Source: Marivita sp. GX14005
GTDB taxonomy: Bacteria > Pseudomonadota > Alphaproteobacteria > Rhodobacterales > Rhodobacteraceae
Length of the DNA stretch: 64,000 nucleotides
Reading direction: 5' to 3'
Assembly: GCF_023370775.1 (NCBI RefSeq)
Contig: NZ_JAMCCQ010000001.1
Coordinates: 1,178,001 to 1,242,000 of the forward strand
Shown piece by piece: positions 34,472 to 43,036 of the stretch. A program made the position numbers and the translations under genes. The first letter of the stretch is position 1; every line of letters begins with the position of its first letter. The notes beneath the pieces were generated by a model. It was given only the letters and a program-made list of their open reading frames with translations, was not told the origin of the DNA and searched no databases.

Positions 34472-35205
34472 CCCCGGATATCCGCGCGCTCTATGCCGCG
34501 GCCGATGCCACCTGGCCACCGGCGGAGCGTATCGACGCGGGGCCATGGATGCTGCGCAACGGAGCGGGTGGCGGCAAGCGGGTGAGCGCCGCGACAGCCG
34601 AGAGCGCGTGGCGCGCAGACGATCTTGCCGCTGCCGAGGCGGCGATGCGCCTTCTGGGCCAAGCGCCGCTGTTCATGATACGCGAAGGCGAGGCCGATCT
34701 CGATCTCGCACTCGAAGCGCGCGGCTACGCGATGATCGATCCCGTCGATATCTGGTGGTGCCCGCTGGCGAAACTGACCGACCTTCCGATCCCGCGCGTC
34801 ACCGCCTTCGCGCTTTGGGAGCCCCTCGCCGTGATGCGTGACATCTGGCAAGCGGGCGGTATCGACGATGCGCGCATCGCGGTGATGGAGCGGGCCGCGC
34901 ATCCGAAAACCTCGATCTTCGGCCGCATCGACGACAAGCCGGCGGGCGCTGCGTTCTGTGCGATCCACGCAGGCATCGCGCTCGTCCATGCGATCGAGAT
35001 CGCCAGCGCGCATCGCCGCAAGGGGCTTGCCGCTTGGATGATCCGCCGCGCCGCCTTCTGGGCCGCCGAGAATGGCGCGAACTCGATGGCCGTTCTTTGT
35101 AAGAAAGCCAATGACGCAGCCATCGGTCTCTATACTTCCCTCGATATGCAGGTTGTGGGACAGTATCATTACCGCATCCAGCCCAACTCAGGCGATTTGG
35201 AATGA
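34468..35205 (+). CDS. GNAT family N-acetyltransferase
   Basis: A 245-residue protein with a C-terminal GNAT fold: IEIASAHRRKGLAAWMIRRAAFWA is the acetyl-CoA loop (RRKGLA), followed by LCKKANDAAIGLYTSLDMQVVGQYHYR. The N-terminal half is less conserved. The substrate is unknown. It sits between the CinA-like and peroxidase-like genes with 4-nt overlaps on both sides. Confidence 0.85.
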   Translation: MTPDIRALYAAADATWPPAERIDAGPWMLRNGAGGGKRVSAATAESAWRADDLAAAEAAMRLLGQAPLFMIREGEADLDLALEARGYAMIDPVDIWWCPLAKLTDLPIPRVTAFALWEPLAVMRDIWQAGGIDDARIAVMERAAHPKTSIFGRIDDKPAGAAFCAIHAGIALVHAIEIASAHRRKGLAAWMIRRAAFWAAENGANSMAVLCKKANDAAIGLYTSLDMQVVGQYHYRIQPNSGDLE

Positions 35206-35774
35206 CCGACCCCGTAAAGCCCACCGCTCTCGATCTCGCGCCCGTCGATCCGCTGCCGGAAGAGACCCGCAAATATTTCGACCTCTGTCAGGAAAAGCTC
35301 GGGATGGTTCCGAATGTCCTGCGCGCCCATGCGTTCGATATCGAAAAACTCGACGCGTTCATCGGCATGTATAACATGCTGATGCTGTCGGAGAGCGGCC
35401 TGAGCAAACTGGAACGCGAAATGATCGCCGTCGTCGTCAGCGCGGTCAACAAATGCTACTACTGCCTGACCGCACACGGGGCGGCGGTGCGCGAGATGTC
35501 GGGCGATCCGAAACTCGGTGAAATGCTCGTTATGAACTGGCGCGTCGCCGATCTGCCATACCGCCATCGCGCGATGCTGTCCTTCGCGGAGAAGATCACC
35601 AAATCCAGCGCCGAGATCGCCGAATTCGATCGCGAAGCCTTGCGCGACGCGGGTTTTTCCGAACGCGACATCTGGGACATCATCAATGTTGCCGCGTTCT
35701 TCAACATGACAAATCGCGTTGCGAGCGCGACGGATATGCACCCCAATGAAGAGTATCACGCTCAGGCGCGCTAG
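35202..35774 (+). CDS. AhpD/carboxymuconolactone decarboxylase-family peroxidase-related protein
   Basis: A 190-residue protein with the AhpD-like active site NKCYYCLTAHGAAVREMSGD (CxxC plus His) near residues 83-92, followed by FAEKITKSSAEIAEFDREAL. Proteins of this uncharacterised peroxidase-related family reduce peroxides by thiol chemistry or act as disulfide reductases. The 3' end overlaps the OmpA-type gene by 29 nt. Confidence 0.88.
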   Translation: MTDPVKPTALDLAPVDPLPEETRKYFDLCQEKLGMVPNVLRAHAFDIEKLDAFIGMYNMLMLSESGLSKLEREMIAVVVSAVNKCYYCLTAHGAAVREMSGDPKLGEMLVMNWRVADLPYRHRAMLSFAEKITKSSAEIAEFDREALRDAGFSERDIWDIINVAAFFNMTNRVASATDMHPNEEYHAQAR

Positions 35775-36672
35775 CGGACTGGCACTTCTCGCCGCTGTCT
35801 TTGGCGCGCCGGCGGCGGCGCTCGATCTCGCTCTGCCCTTCTCGGCGCAAGAAACCGTAGCGCGCCTGACTGAAGCGGGTTCCTACGACCTTCCGATCGG
35901 AGCGTGGTCCGAAGCGAACGGGCTTCCGGTCGCATCGCTCGAAGGGCGCGTCCAGCGCCGCGCTTGGAGCATTTCCGGCACCTTGACCACCGGACAGGTC
36001 ATGGCGCCGCTTCGAAAGCAACTCGTCGATGCCGGATACGATATCATTTTCGAATGCACCGCCCGAACCTGCGGCGGTTTCGATTTCCGCTTCGCGACCG
36101 AGGTTCTCCGCGCGCCCGCGATGTATGTCGATCTGACCGATTACAGGTTCCTGTCCGCCAAGGGCCCGAAAGCGGAGCGCGCGATCACCCTGATGGTCAG
36201 TCGCGACGGCGATACCGTTTTCGTTCAGATGATCGACGTCGGCCCGTCGGGCGTATCGGTGGTGGCCACCGCACCTTTGCTCTCTTCGAACGACCCGAGT
36301 GATCTTGTCGCGCGGTTGGAAACCGTCGGACATGCGGTTCTGAACGATCTCGATTTTGCGACCGGCTCGTTCGCTCTCGGCGGCGACCATGTGCAATCTC
36401 TCGACACGCTCGCTGATTACTTGCTCCGGAACCCGGAACGGCAAATCACCTTCGTCGGACATACAGATGCAACGGGTTCGCTTGCAGCGAACATAGCGCT
36501 GTCCCGTCAACGCGCTGCTGCGGCACGGGACTATCTCACGCGCGCGGGCGTGCCGGTGGCGCAGGTGGACGCGGATGGCGTCGGATACCTTGCGCCGCGC
36601 GCGAGTAATCTGACCGAGGCCGGACGAGATGCCAACAGACGGGTCGAGGCGGTTTTGATCTCGGTCGAATGA
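35746..36672 (+). CDS. OmpA-domain exported protein
   Basis: A 308-residue protein with a signal peptide (SITLRRASGLALLAAVFGAP), a central region of about 170 residues with one Cys pair (ECTARTCGGFDF), and a C-terminal OmpA peptidoglycan-binding domain: LNDLDFATGSFALGG, ITFVGHTDATGSLAANIALS, RVEAVLIS. It probably links the outer membrane or periplasm to the cell wall. The start at 35746 lies within the preceding gene; a start nine codons upstream lacks a good signal peptide. Confidence 0.87.
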   Translation: MKSITLRRASGLALLAAVFGAPAAALDLALPFSAQETVARLTEAGSYDLPIGAWSEANGLPVASLEGRVQRRAWSISGTLTTGQVMAPLRKQLVDAGYDIIFECTARTCGGFDFRFATEVLRAPAMYVDLTDYRFLSAKGPKAERAITLMVSRDGDTVFVQMIDVGPSGVSVVATAPLLSSNDPSDLVARLETVGHAVLNDLDFATGSFALGGDHVQSLDTLADYLLRNPERQITFVGHTDATGSLAANIALSRQRAAAARDYLTRAGVPVAQVDADGVGYLAPRASNLTEAGRDANRRVEAVLISVE

Positions 36673-36682
36673 AGCGCTGCCC

Positions 36683-36711
36683 CGCCGAGAGCCGTGTCAC
36701 GGCTCCCGGCG
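36683..36711. terminator. hairpin between convergent OmpA-type and peroxiredoxin genes
   Basis: Stem CGCCG-A-GAGCCGT paired with ACGGCTC-C-CGGCG around GTC: 12 pairs with one mismatch. No T-run, so it may act by blocking rather than intrinsic release. Confidence 0.55.
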
Positions 36712-36723
36712 CGAGCGAACAGC

Positions 36724-37377
36724 TCAACTTGGCAGCTTGGCCTTTCGCAGATAAGGCAGCACGGTTTCGATCTCACCGTATTTCGCCTTGGCTTCTTCAT
36801 CGCTCACTGCCTTCGGAACGATCACATCCTCACCGACCTGCCAGTCAGCGGGGGTTGCGATATTCTCCTTCGCCGCTGTCTGCAGCGCGTCGAGTGCCCG
36901 CAACACTTCCGCGAAGTTGCGGCCGACATTCATCGGATAGGTCATCGAGAGTTTCAGCTTCTTGTCCGGCCCGATGATGAAAACGACCCGCACCGTTGCG
37001 CTGTCGGCGGGGGTGCGTCCATCGGGGAGCACATATTCCGCCGGCAGCATGTCGAATTTCTTGGCAACCGTCAGATCCTCATCCGCGATGATCGGGAAGG
37101 GCGCCTTTGCTCCGGAGGTCGACTCGATGTCCTTTTTCCACGCCGTGTGCTCCTCGGCACTGTCCACCGATATACCCATGACCTTGGTGTTGCGCTTTTC
37201 CCATTCGTCCATGAGCCGCGCGACCGCGCCGAATTCGGTTGTGCAGACGGGGGTGAAATCTTTCGGATGCGAGAAAAGGATCGCCCAGCTGTCGCCGATC
37301 CAGTCATGCAGCGTGATGCTGCCCTGATCGGTGTCCACGGTCAAATTCGGAATTTCATCATTGATGCGCAGGGCCAT
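36724..37377 (-). CDS. 1-Cys peroxiredoxin (Prx6 type)
   Basis: A 217-residue thiol peroxidase with the active site FSHPKDFTPVCTTEFGAVAR (peroxidatic Cys near residue 46) and the long C-terminal Prx6 part (FIIGPDKKLKLSMTYPMNVGRNFAEVLRALDALQ). No resolving Cys is present in the usual 2-Cys position. It reduces hydrogen peroxide and lipid peroxides. Divergent from the aldehyde dehydrogenase gene. Confidence 0.94.
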   Translation of the reverse strand: MALRINDEIPNLTVDTDQGSITLHDWIGDSWAILFSHPKDFTPVCTTEFGAVARLMDEWEKRNTKVMGISVDSAEEHTAWKKDIESTSGAKAPFPIIADEDLTVAKKFDMLPAEYVLPDGRTPADSATVRVVFIIGPDKKLKLSMTYPMNVGRNFAEVLRALDALQTAAKENIATPADWQVGEDVIVPKAVSDEEAKAKYGEIETVLPYLRKAKLPS

Positions 37378-37507
37378 GTCAGGTCTCCTTCTGGTCGATT
37401 GGTTTGGCGTCTACATATGCTCTTGCCAAGGCTATTGCACCCCCCTTGCGGCGCGCACGGCGGAGTGCCAGAGTGCCCTTCGACATATCGAGCCGGAGCG
37501 GAATGAG

Positions 37508-38947
37508 ATGATCGAGAAACGCAAATTCTATATCAATGGTTCTTGGGTCGATCCTATCGAGGGGCGCGATCATCACGTCATCGATCCATCGACGGAGGAG
37601 CCCTGCGCGGTGATCTCCCTCGGCGGTCAGGCCGATACCGATGCCGCCGTCGCCGCGGCCAAAGACGCTTTTCACGAGTGGATGTTCACCCCGCCGGCAG
37701 ACCGAATTGCGCTAGTCGAAAAGTTGCTCGACGTCTATAAATCCCGGTCCGAGGAGATGGCTCAGGCGATGAGCATGGAGATGGGCGCGCCGATCGACAT
37801 GGCACGCTCCAGCCAGGTCGGCGCCGGGGCGTCCCACATCAAGAACTTCCTTACCGCGGCACGCAGTTTCGAATTTGAACGCCCCTTGGGCGGTCACGCG
37901 CCGAACGACCGCATCATCTATGAGCCAGTGGGGGTTTGTGCGTTGATCACTCCGTGGAACTGGCCGATGAACCAGGTCACGCTCAAGGTCTGCGCAGCGG
38001 CCATCGCTGGCTGCACCATGGTGCTCAAGCCTTCCGAGGAAAGCCCGCTCAATGCGCTGCTCTTTGCGGAGATGATGGACGCGGCCGGCTTCCCCAAGGG
38101 GGTGTTCAACCTCGTCAACGGCGACGGTGCAGGTGTCGGCAGCCAGCTTTCGGCGCACGAGGATGTGGACATGGTCAGTTTCACCGGCTCCACCCGCGCC
38201 GGCAAGCTGATCTCCAAATCCGCCGCCGACACGCTCAAGCGTGTGCATCTGGAACTCGGCGGCAAGGGGGCGAACCTCATCTTCGCCGATGCCGACGATC
38301 AGGCCGTCAAACGCGGCGTGCTTCACATGATGAACAACACCGGCCAGTCCTGCAACGCGCCCAGCCGCATGATGGTCGAAGCGCCGATCTATGACGATGT
38401 CGTCGAACAGGCCGGCGAGGTTGCCTCGCAGGTCTCTGTCGGCCCGGCCTCCGCCGAGGGCCGCCACATCGGCCCCGTGGTCAACGCGACCCAATGGCAG
38501 AAAATTCAGGATCTGATCCAAAAGGGCATCGACGAAGGGGCACGGCTCGTCACTGGCGGAACCGGGCGACCCGAAGGGTTGAACAAGGGCTTCTACGTCC
38601 GGCCAACCGTCTTTGCCGATGTCACCAATGACATGACAATCGCCCGCGAGGAAATCTTCGGCCCGGTCCTGTCAATCATGCGTTTCGACACTGAAGAAGA
38701 AGCCGTACGTATCGCCAACGATACGCCCTACGGTCTGACCAATTACGTCCAGAGCCAAGATGGCGCCCGCCGCAACCGCCTCGCGCGCCACCTGCGCTCG
38801 GGCATGGTCGAGATGAACGGTCAAAGCCGCAGCGCCGGCTCGCCCTTCGGCGGAATGAAGCAATCCGGCAACGGGCGTGAGGGTGGCGTCTGGGGAATCG
38901 AGGATTTCCTCGAAGTCAAATCCGTTTCTGGATGGTCGCCCGAATAG
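37508..38947 (+). CDS. aldehyde dehydrogenase family protein
   Basis: A 479-residue NAD(P)-dependent enzyme. Key parts are TPWNWPMNQVTLKVC, KPSEESPLNALLFAEM, FTGSTRAGKLI, the general base Glu in HLELGGKGANLIF, the catalytic Cys in MNNTGQSCNAPSRMM and EEIFGPVLSIM. The GQSCNAPSR variant is typical of broad-range or betaine-aldehyde-like members; substrate cannot be fixed. The start at 37508 is chosen because homology begins at once (KFYINGSWVDP). Confidence 0.92.
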   Translation: MIEKRKFYINGSWVDPIEGRDHHVIDPSTEEPCAVISLGGQADTDAAVAAAKDAFHEWMFTPPADRIALVEKLLDVYKSRSEEMAQAMSMEMGAPIDMARSSQVGAGASHIKNFLTAARSFEFERPLGGHAPNDRIIYEPVGVCALITPWNWPMNQVTLKVCAAAIAGCTMVLKPSEESPLNALLFAEMMDAAGFPKGVFNLVNGDGAGVGSQLSAHEDVDMVSFTGSTRAGKLISKSAADTLKRVHLELGGKGANLIFADADDQAVKRGVLHMMNNTGQSCNAPSRMMVEAPIYDDVVEQAGEVASQVSVGPASAEGRHIGPVVNATQWQKIQDLIQKGIDEGARLVTGGTGRPEGLNKGFYVRPTVFADVTNDMTIAREEIFGPVLSIMRFDTEEEAVRIANDTPYGLTNYVQSQDGARRNRLARHLRSGMVEMNGQSRSAGSPFGGMKQSGNGREGGVWGIEDFLEVKSVSGWSPE

Positions 38948-38962
38948 GGAGCTGCTGCGAAC

Positions 38963-38978
38963 GGGGCCGATTGGCCCC
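38963..38978 (+). terminator. probable terminator of the aldehyde dehydrogenase gene
   Basis: GGGGCC/GGCCCC stem with loop GATT, 15 nt after the stop, followed by a pyrimidine-rich CGCTTCTTCTC stretch rather than a clean T-run. Confidence 0.5.
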
Positions 38979-39033
38979 CGCTTCTTCTCGTTCCAAGTAC
39001 TCAAATACCACCGCTGGCCACTGGTCCCGGCGT

Positions 39034-39678
39034 TCAGAATGGCGCAGGCGAGCGGAACCGCACGCCTTTTCCCCCATCGGGATGGCGGAACCGCAATTCC
39101 TGCGCGTGCAGCATCATGCGCGAATAGCGCGCGGCGGTTTCGGGCGCATAAAGCGGATCGCCGAGGATCGGATGCCCCGAAGCCAGCATGTGAACCCGCA
39201 ATTGATGGCTGCGGCCGGTTTTGGGAAAAAGCTGAACGCGGCTTTCATCATCCGATCTCTTGAGCACGCGCCAGTCGGTGATCGCTTCCTTGCCCGCGTC
39301 GTGATCCACCTTTTGAAGCGGGCGGTTCGGCCAATCGACGATCAGGGGCAAATCAACCGTGCCCGTCTTCAATTCGATGCGGCCGGCCACACGCGCCAGA
39401 TAGATCTTTCGCGTCTGCCGCTTCTCGAACTGCAGGCCCAAATGCCGTTGTGCATGAGGCGTGAGAGCGAAAACCATCACGCCGGATGTATCGCGATCCA
39501 GCCGATGAACCAGCAAGGCTTGCGGATAGGCAGCCTGCACCCGCGCCATAAGGCAATCGGCAAGCGCCGCACCCTTGCCCGGCACCGAAAGCAATCCCGC
39601 CGGTTTGTCTACGATCAAAACCTCATGATCCTCGTGGAGCACGACGAGCGGCGTTTGGGGCGGGTCATAATCCGTCAT
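39034..39678 (-). CDS. RluA family RNA pseudouridine synthase
   Basis: A 214-residue enzyme with the catalytic HRLDRDTSGVMVFAL motif (Asp nucleophile), VDKPAGLLSVPG upstream and PKTGRSHQLRVHMLASGHPILGDPLYAP downstream. No S4 domain. It isomerises uridine in rRNA or tRNA; the target is not predictable, though short forms like this include RluA itself (23S U746 and tRNA U32). Confidence 0.92.
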   Translation of the reverse strand: MTDYDPPQTPLVVLHEDHEVLIVDKPAGLLSVPGKGAALADCLMARVQAAYPQALLVHRLDRDTSGVMVFALTPHAQRHLGLQFEKRQTRKIYLARVAGRIELKTGTVDLPLIVDWPNRPLQKVDHDAGKEAITDWRVLKRSDDESRVQLFPKTGRSHQLRVHMLASGHPILGDPLYAPETAARYSRMMLHAQELRFRHPDGGKGVRFRSPAPF

Positions 39679-39871
39679 GCGGCGGGTTTATGCGGCTTAT
39701 CGCACGGCGACAAGCCAAGCGCAGAAGCGATGCTGACGTAAACAGGCCAAGCCGCCCAATCCAGGATTGTCCCCGCTTGACAATGGCTTGCGACAAGGCC
39801 GTGGAACCATACGCGCTGTGCCGGGTTTTCCCCCCGCAACACGACAACACACAGCAAAAAGAGAGCCGGAT

Positions 39872-39946
39872 ATGAACCGCATCATCTACATCGTCGGACT
39901 GGTCGTCATCGTCATCGCAATCCTGTCCTTCATCGGCTTGGCCTGA
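39872..39946 (+). CDS. 24-residue single-helix membrane peptide
   Basis: The product is MNRIIYIVGLVVIVIAILSF plus IGLA: a basic start and one hydrophobic helix filling the protein. A purine-rich AAAAAGAGAG lies about 8 nt upstream. Similar 24-25-residue peptides recur in rhodobacteria, as far as I recall, but no function is known. Given the short length, coding status rests on codon pattern, the ribosome site and hydrophobicity. Confidence 0.5.
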   Translation: MNRIIYIVGLVVIVIAILSFIGLA

Positions 39947-39957
39947 TCTGAACGACG

Positions 39958-40413
39958 TTACTTTGCCTTGCGGAACGTAGCGGCAAGTATTTCGGTCAAC
40001 GCAACCTGATCAATGTCTGTGAAGGCATCCGGCAGGTCGCTGTCGATATCGAACACGCCCAGCAAGCGCTTTGCCCCATCATGAACGGGAATGACAAGTT
40101 CCGATCTCGTGCTCGACGCGCACGCTATATGCCCGTCAAACACGTCGACATCCGGCACCAATTGAGCTTGGCCTGTTGAGGCAGCCGCACCGCAAACACC
40201 GCGTGAGAAGGGAATGGTCAGGCACCCATGACCGCCCTGATAAGGCCCGATCTTCAAAAGACCGGGCTGCGTGACGCGGTAAAATCCCGTCCAGTCGAAC
40301 CGATCATCCGAATGATGCACTTCGCAGGCAACCGTGGCCATGAGCGCTATCGTGTCGGTCTCGCCTTCGGTCAGCGCACCAATCGTTCGCGCAAGTCTTT
40401 CGTAATCCGGCAT
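39958..40413 (-). CDS. msrC: GAF-domain free methionine-(R)-sulfoxide reductase
   Basis: A 151-residue GAF-fold enzyme: FDWTGFYRV, LKIGPYQGGHGCLTIPFSRGVCGAAA, VPDVDVFDGHIACASSTRSELVIPV. The three Cys of the fRMsr active site (in HGC, GVC and IAC) are all present. It reduces free methionine-R-sulfoxide using thioredoxin. Single gene, convergent with the small peptide gene, 11 nt apart. Confidence 0.9.
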   Translation of the reverse strand: MPDYERLARTIGALTEGETDTIALMATVACEVHHSDDRFDWTGFYRVTQPGLLKIGPYQGGHGCLTIPFSRGVCGAAASTGQAQLVPDVDVFDGHIACASSTRSELVIPVHDGAKRLLGVFDIDSDLPDAFTDIDQVALTEILAATFRKAK

Positions 40414-40603
40414 GGCTCATTTCCGTGCTTTTGCATCTCTATTGCACTACTGCGGTGAAGCGTTTCGCATCAAGCTTAGCATCTCGAATTTGGCTAAAAT
40501 TCCAGTGAACTTTTGGCTCCGTATCATGCGAATAGGCAGTTCGGCATACCTGATGGTAAGGATTGGTCTCTAGCCTCGGTTGAAACTCAATGACCGAGGC
40601 TTT

Positions 40604-40942
40604 ATGGAACTGACAACACACACCGCGCCCCACGCCACCATAATCCGCGTTCAAGCCGCCCGCATCGACGCGCCTGTCGCTCTCGATTTCAAGGAAGAGA
40701 TGCGAACGCTTACCCACGCAGGCAAAGGGCGCTTCATTCTCGATCTTGCACAGGTCGAATTCATCGACTCAAGCGGGCTCGGCGCAGTTGTCGCCGCGAT
40801 GAAGCAGTTGCGTCCGCACCAAAGCCTTGAGTTGGCGGAATTGCAGCCCATCGTCGCCAAGGTCTTTCGTTTGACGAGGATGGACACGGTATTCACGATT
40901 CACGATAGCGCGGACATCGCTGGTGATGAAAATCGCGAGTGA
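40604..40942 (+). CDS. STAS domain anti-anti-sigma factor (RbaV-like)
   Basis: A 112-residue STAS protein with the phosphorylation site in VEFIDSSGLGAVVAAM near residue 55 and FILDLAQ before it. Unphosphorylated STAS proteins of this type bind the partner kinase and free its target. The next gene encodes such a kinase and overlaps by about 17 nt. In Rhodobacter capsulatus the RbaV/RbaW pair of this kind controls gene transfer agent production and stationary-phase behaviour; assignment to that pair is by type and order. The start at 40604 follows CGAGGC. Confidence 0.85.
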   Translation: MELTTHTAPHATIIRVQAARIDAPVALDFKEEMRTLTHAGKGRFILDLAQVEFIDSSGLGAVVAAMKQLRPHQSLELAELQPIVAKVFRLTRMDTVFTIHDSADIAGDENRE

Positions 40943-41351
40943 GGAAAGCCGCCGAACCCTGATTGAACTATGTCTGCCTGCATTAGCGATAGTTACACCG
41001 GATATCCTTCGCCGCCTACTTCGCGCGCTCGATGCCGAAGTCGGGTGCGATGTTCTCGAAACGGTTCATATGGTCTTGGCAGAAGCGGTCAACAACGTGG
41101 TCGAACATGCCTATGCGAACCGGCCGAACGGAGCGGTCGCGATCTCCGTGTCTCGCGGCAGAACGGCTCTGACGATCGAACTGCGCGACTGGGGTGCACC
41201 GATGTTTGGCATTCCCGACGGTATCGCACCCGACCCATCCGAACTGGCGGAAGGGGGATATGGCTGGTTTCTAATTCGAAGCCTCACGTCTGACGTGAAG
41301 TATGATCGCGCCGGTTGTTGCAACCGACTCGTTCTCTCGCTGCCGCTTTGA
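40926..41351 (+). CDS. RsbW-type serine kinase/anti-sigma factor (RbaW-like)
   Basis: A 141-residue GHKL ATPase: N box MVLAEAVNNVVEHAYAN (Asn ligands), the RDWGAPMFG stretch, and the glycine-rich ELAEGGYGWFLIRSL lid. It should phosphorylate the STAS protein encoded just upstream and bind an unknown sigma or other target. A GTG at 40923 is an alternative start. No sigma factor gene is adjacent. Confidence 0.85.
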   Translation: MKIASEESRRTLIELCLPALAIVTPDILRRLLRALDAEVGCDVLETVHMVLAEAVNNVVEHAYANRPNGAVAISVSRGRTALTIELRDWGAPMFGIPDGIAPDPSELAEGGYGWFLIRSLTSDVKYDRAGCCNRLVLSLPL

Positions 41352-41602
41352 CTCGAATTTCGGCGGCGCGGCAAACTATCCTCTCTTCCTGTGCAATTAT
41401 GCCGCTCACGAACGCTTCTTCCCGGACCGCGAAACAATGTCCTTAAATGGCCGTATTGGCTTCGAAATTTCGGCGCGGTTTGGGGGCACAACGACAATGT
41501 AGCTGCAGAAAGCTTCACCTCGGCGCCGGGCCATCAACAGCCCCCACCCAGCGCTCGGCGTCGAGGGTATACACTCTGCCGATTTTATCGCGGCGCAGGC
41601 GA
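41352..41602. other. 251-nt gap between the STAS/kinase pair and gshA
   Basis: Convergent 3' ends with no clear terminator. On the minus strand, just after gshA and in the +1 frame, about 30 codons without a start read IDRLRRDKIGRVYTLDAERW and then VGAVDG, which looks protein-like; it may be a gene relic. Otherwise I see nothing. Confidence 0.4.
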
Positions 41603-42973
41603 TCAATAGCTGTATTCGCGGTATATCCGGGTCAGGTCCCCGTTCCATTCCCCATGATACTGATCGAGGAACTCGTCGGCGAGGCTCTGCCCGTTTTCGA
41701 CGCTTTCCTTCAGCGCGTTCAGGAAATGCGTTTCGTCAGGGACAAGACCGCCGGCCCCGGGGCGCGCGCGTGCAGCGAGCCCGGATTCGGCTATTCGAAC
41801 TGTTTCGCGGGCAAGATCGAGCATTTTGAGCCCGCCCACCTCTGCCTGCAGCCCGTCCACCGATGCGGCAACGCGCAAGGCTTCGCGCGTTTCCGCATCC
41901 CAACCCTTGACCATGTCCCACGCTGCATCCAGGGCGCTCTGATCGTAGGTCAACCCGACCCAGAAGGCCGGCAGCGCGCAAAGCCGGCGCCACGGTCCGC
42001 CATCGGCGCCTCGCATCTCGATGAACTTCTTGATCCGCGCCTCGGGAAAAATCGTCGTCAGATGATCGGCCCAATCGGACAGCGTCGGCGTCTCTCCGGG
42101 CAAGGCGGGAAGCTCGCCCTTCAGGAAATCACGGAAGGATTGCCCCAGAGCGTTATGATAAACCCCGTCGCGGTAGACGAAATACATTGGCACATCCAGC
42201 GCATATTGCACCCAGGCTTCGAAACCGAACCCCTCGTCAAAAACGAAGGGGAGCATCCCGGTCCGGTCCGGATCGAGATGGCGCCAGACCCGGCTTCGCC
42301 AACTCTTGTGCCCGTTCACCTTGCCTTCGAAAAAGGGTGATGTGGCAAACAGCGCGGTCGCCACGGGTTGCAAGGCCAGCGCGACGCGCAGCTTTTGCAC
42401 CATGTCGACCTCGGTTTCGAAATCGAGGTTGACCTGCACTGTGCAAGTGCGGCGCATCATTGTCTGACCCGCCGTGCCGACAGTCTGCATGTATTCATCC
42501 ATCAGCGCATAGCGGCCCTTGGGCATCAGGGGCATCTCGTCATGCGTCCAGATCGGCGCCGCGCCCAAACCTATGAATCCCACGCCGATCTCGTCGGCGA
42601 TGGCCTTCACATCACTGAGATGATTGTTCACCTCGTCGCATGTCTGGTGGATCGTTTCGAGCGGCGCGCCTGAAAGTTCGAGCTGTCCGCCCGGTTCGAG
42701 CGAGATGTTCGCCCCCGCCTTCTCCAGACCGATCAGCTTATCCCCTTCAAGGATCGGCGCCCAATCATGGCGATCGCGCAGACCTGTCAGAACGGCAAGG
42801 ATGGAGCGTTCTCCCTCGTAGGGCAGGGGCTTCAGCGTATCCTTGCAATAGCCGAATTTCTCGTGCTCGGTTCCGATCCGCCACTGATCCTTCGGCTTGC
42901 ACCCGTCCGCGAGGTATTGGGCAAGCTGATCGTGATGTTCAATCGGCCCGCCGCCGGATTGGGGGATGGACAT
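41603..42973 (-). CDS. gshA: glutamate-cysteine ligase, plant/alphaproteobacterial type
   Basis: A 456-residue enzyme of the class found in plants and alphaproteobacteria: WRIGTEHEKFGY (ATP/Glu site), ISLEPGGQLELSGAP, RYALMDEYMQTVGTAG, MMRRTCTVQVNLDFE and FIEMRGADGGPWRRLCALPAFWVG. It makes gamma-glutamylcysteine, the first step to glutathione. The start at 42973 fits the family. It is followed by no glutathione synthetase here. Confidence 0.95.
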   Translation of the reverse strand: MSIPQSGGGPIEHHDQLAQYLADGCKPKDQWRIGTEHEKFGYCKDTLKPLPYEGERSILAVLTGLRDRHDWAPILEGDKLIGLEKAGANISLEPGGQLELSGAPLETIHQTCDEVNNHLSDVKAIADEIGVGFIGLGAAPIWTHDEMPLMPKGRYALMDEYMQTVGTAGQTMMRRTCTVQVNLDFETEVDMVQKLRVALALQPVATALFATSPFFEGKVNGHKSWRSRVWRHLDPDRTGMLPFVFDEGFGFEAWVQYALDVPMYFVYRDGVYHNALGQSFRDFLKGELPALPGETPTLSDWADHLTTIFPEARIKKFIEMRGADGGPWRRLCALPAFWVGLTYDQSALDAAWDMVKGWDAETREALRVAASVDGLQAEVGGLKMLDLARETVRIAESGLAARARPGAGGLVPDETHFLNALKESVENGQSLADEFLDQYHGEWNGDLTRIYREYSY

Positions 42974-43036
42974 GGCTGTGCTCCGGTCATGCTGCGCTGC
43001 GCGTCCGGTCAGCCTTGGTCGGATTTTTTCGGGGTG

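Noticed and set aside
39777-39782. TTGACA as a promoter of the 24-aa gene
   Set aside because: No -10 hexamer at a suitable distance.
41603-41612. Possible +1 frameshift extending GshA
   Set aside because: GshA already ends with the usual YREYSY-like terminus; a stop in the +1 frame lies just upstream, and the trailing frame has no GshA similarity.
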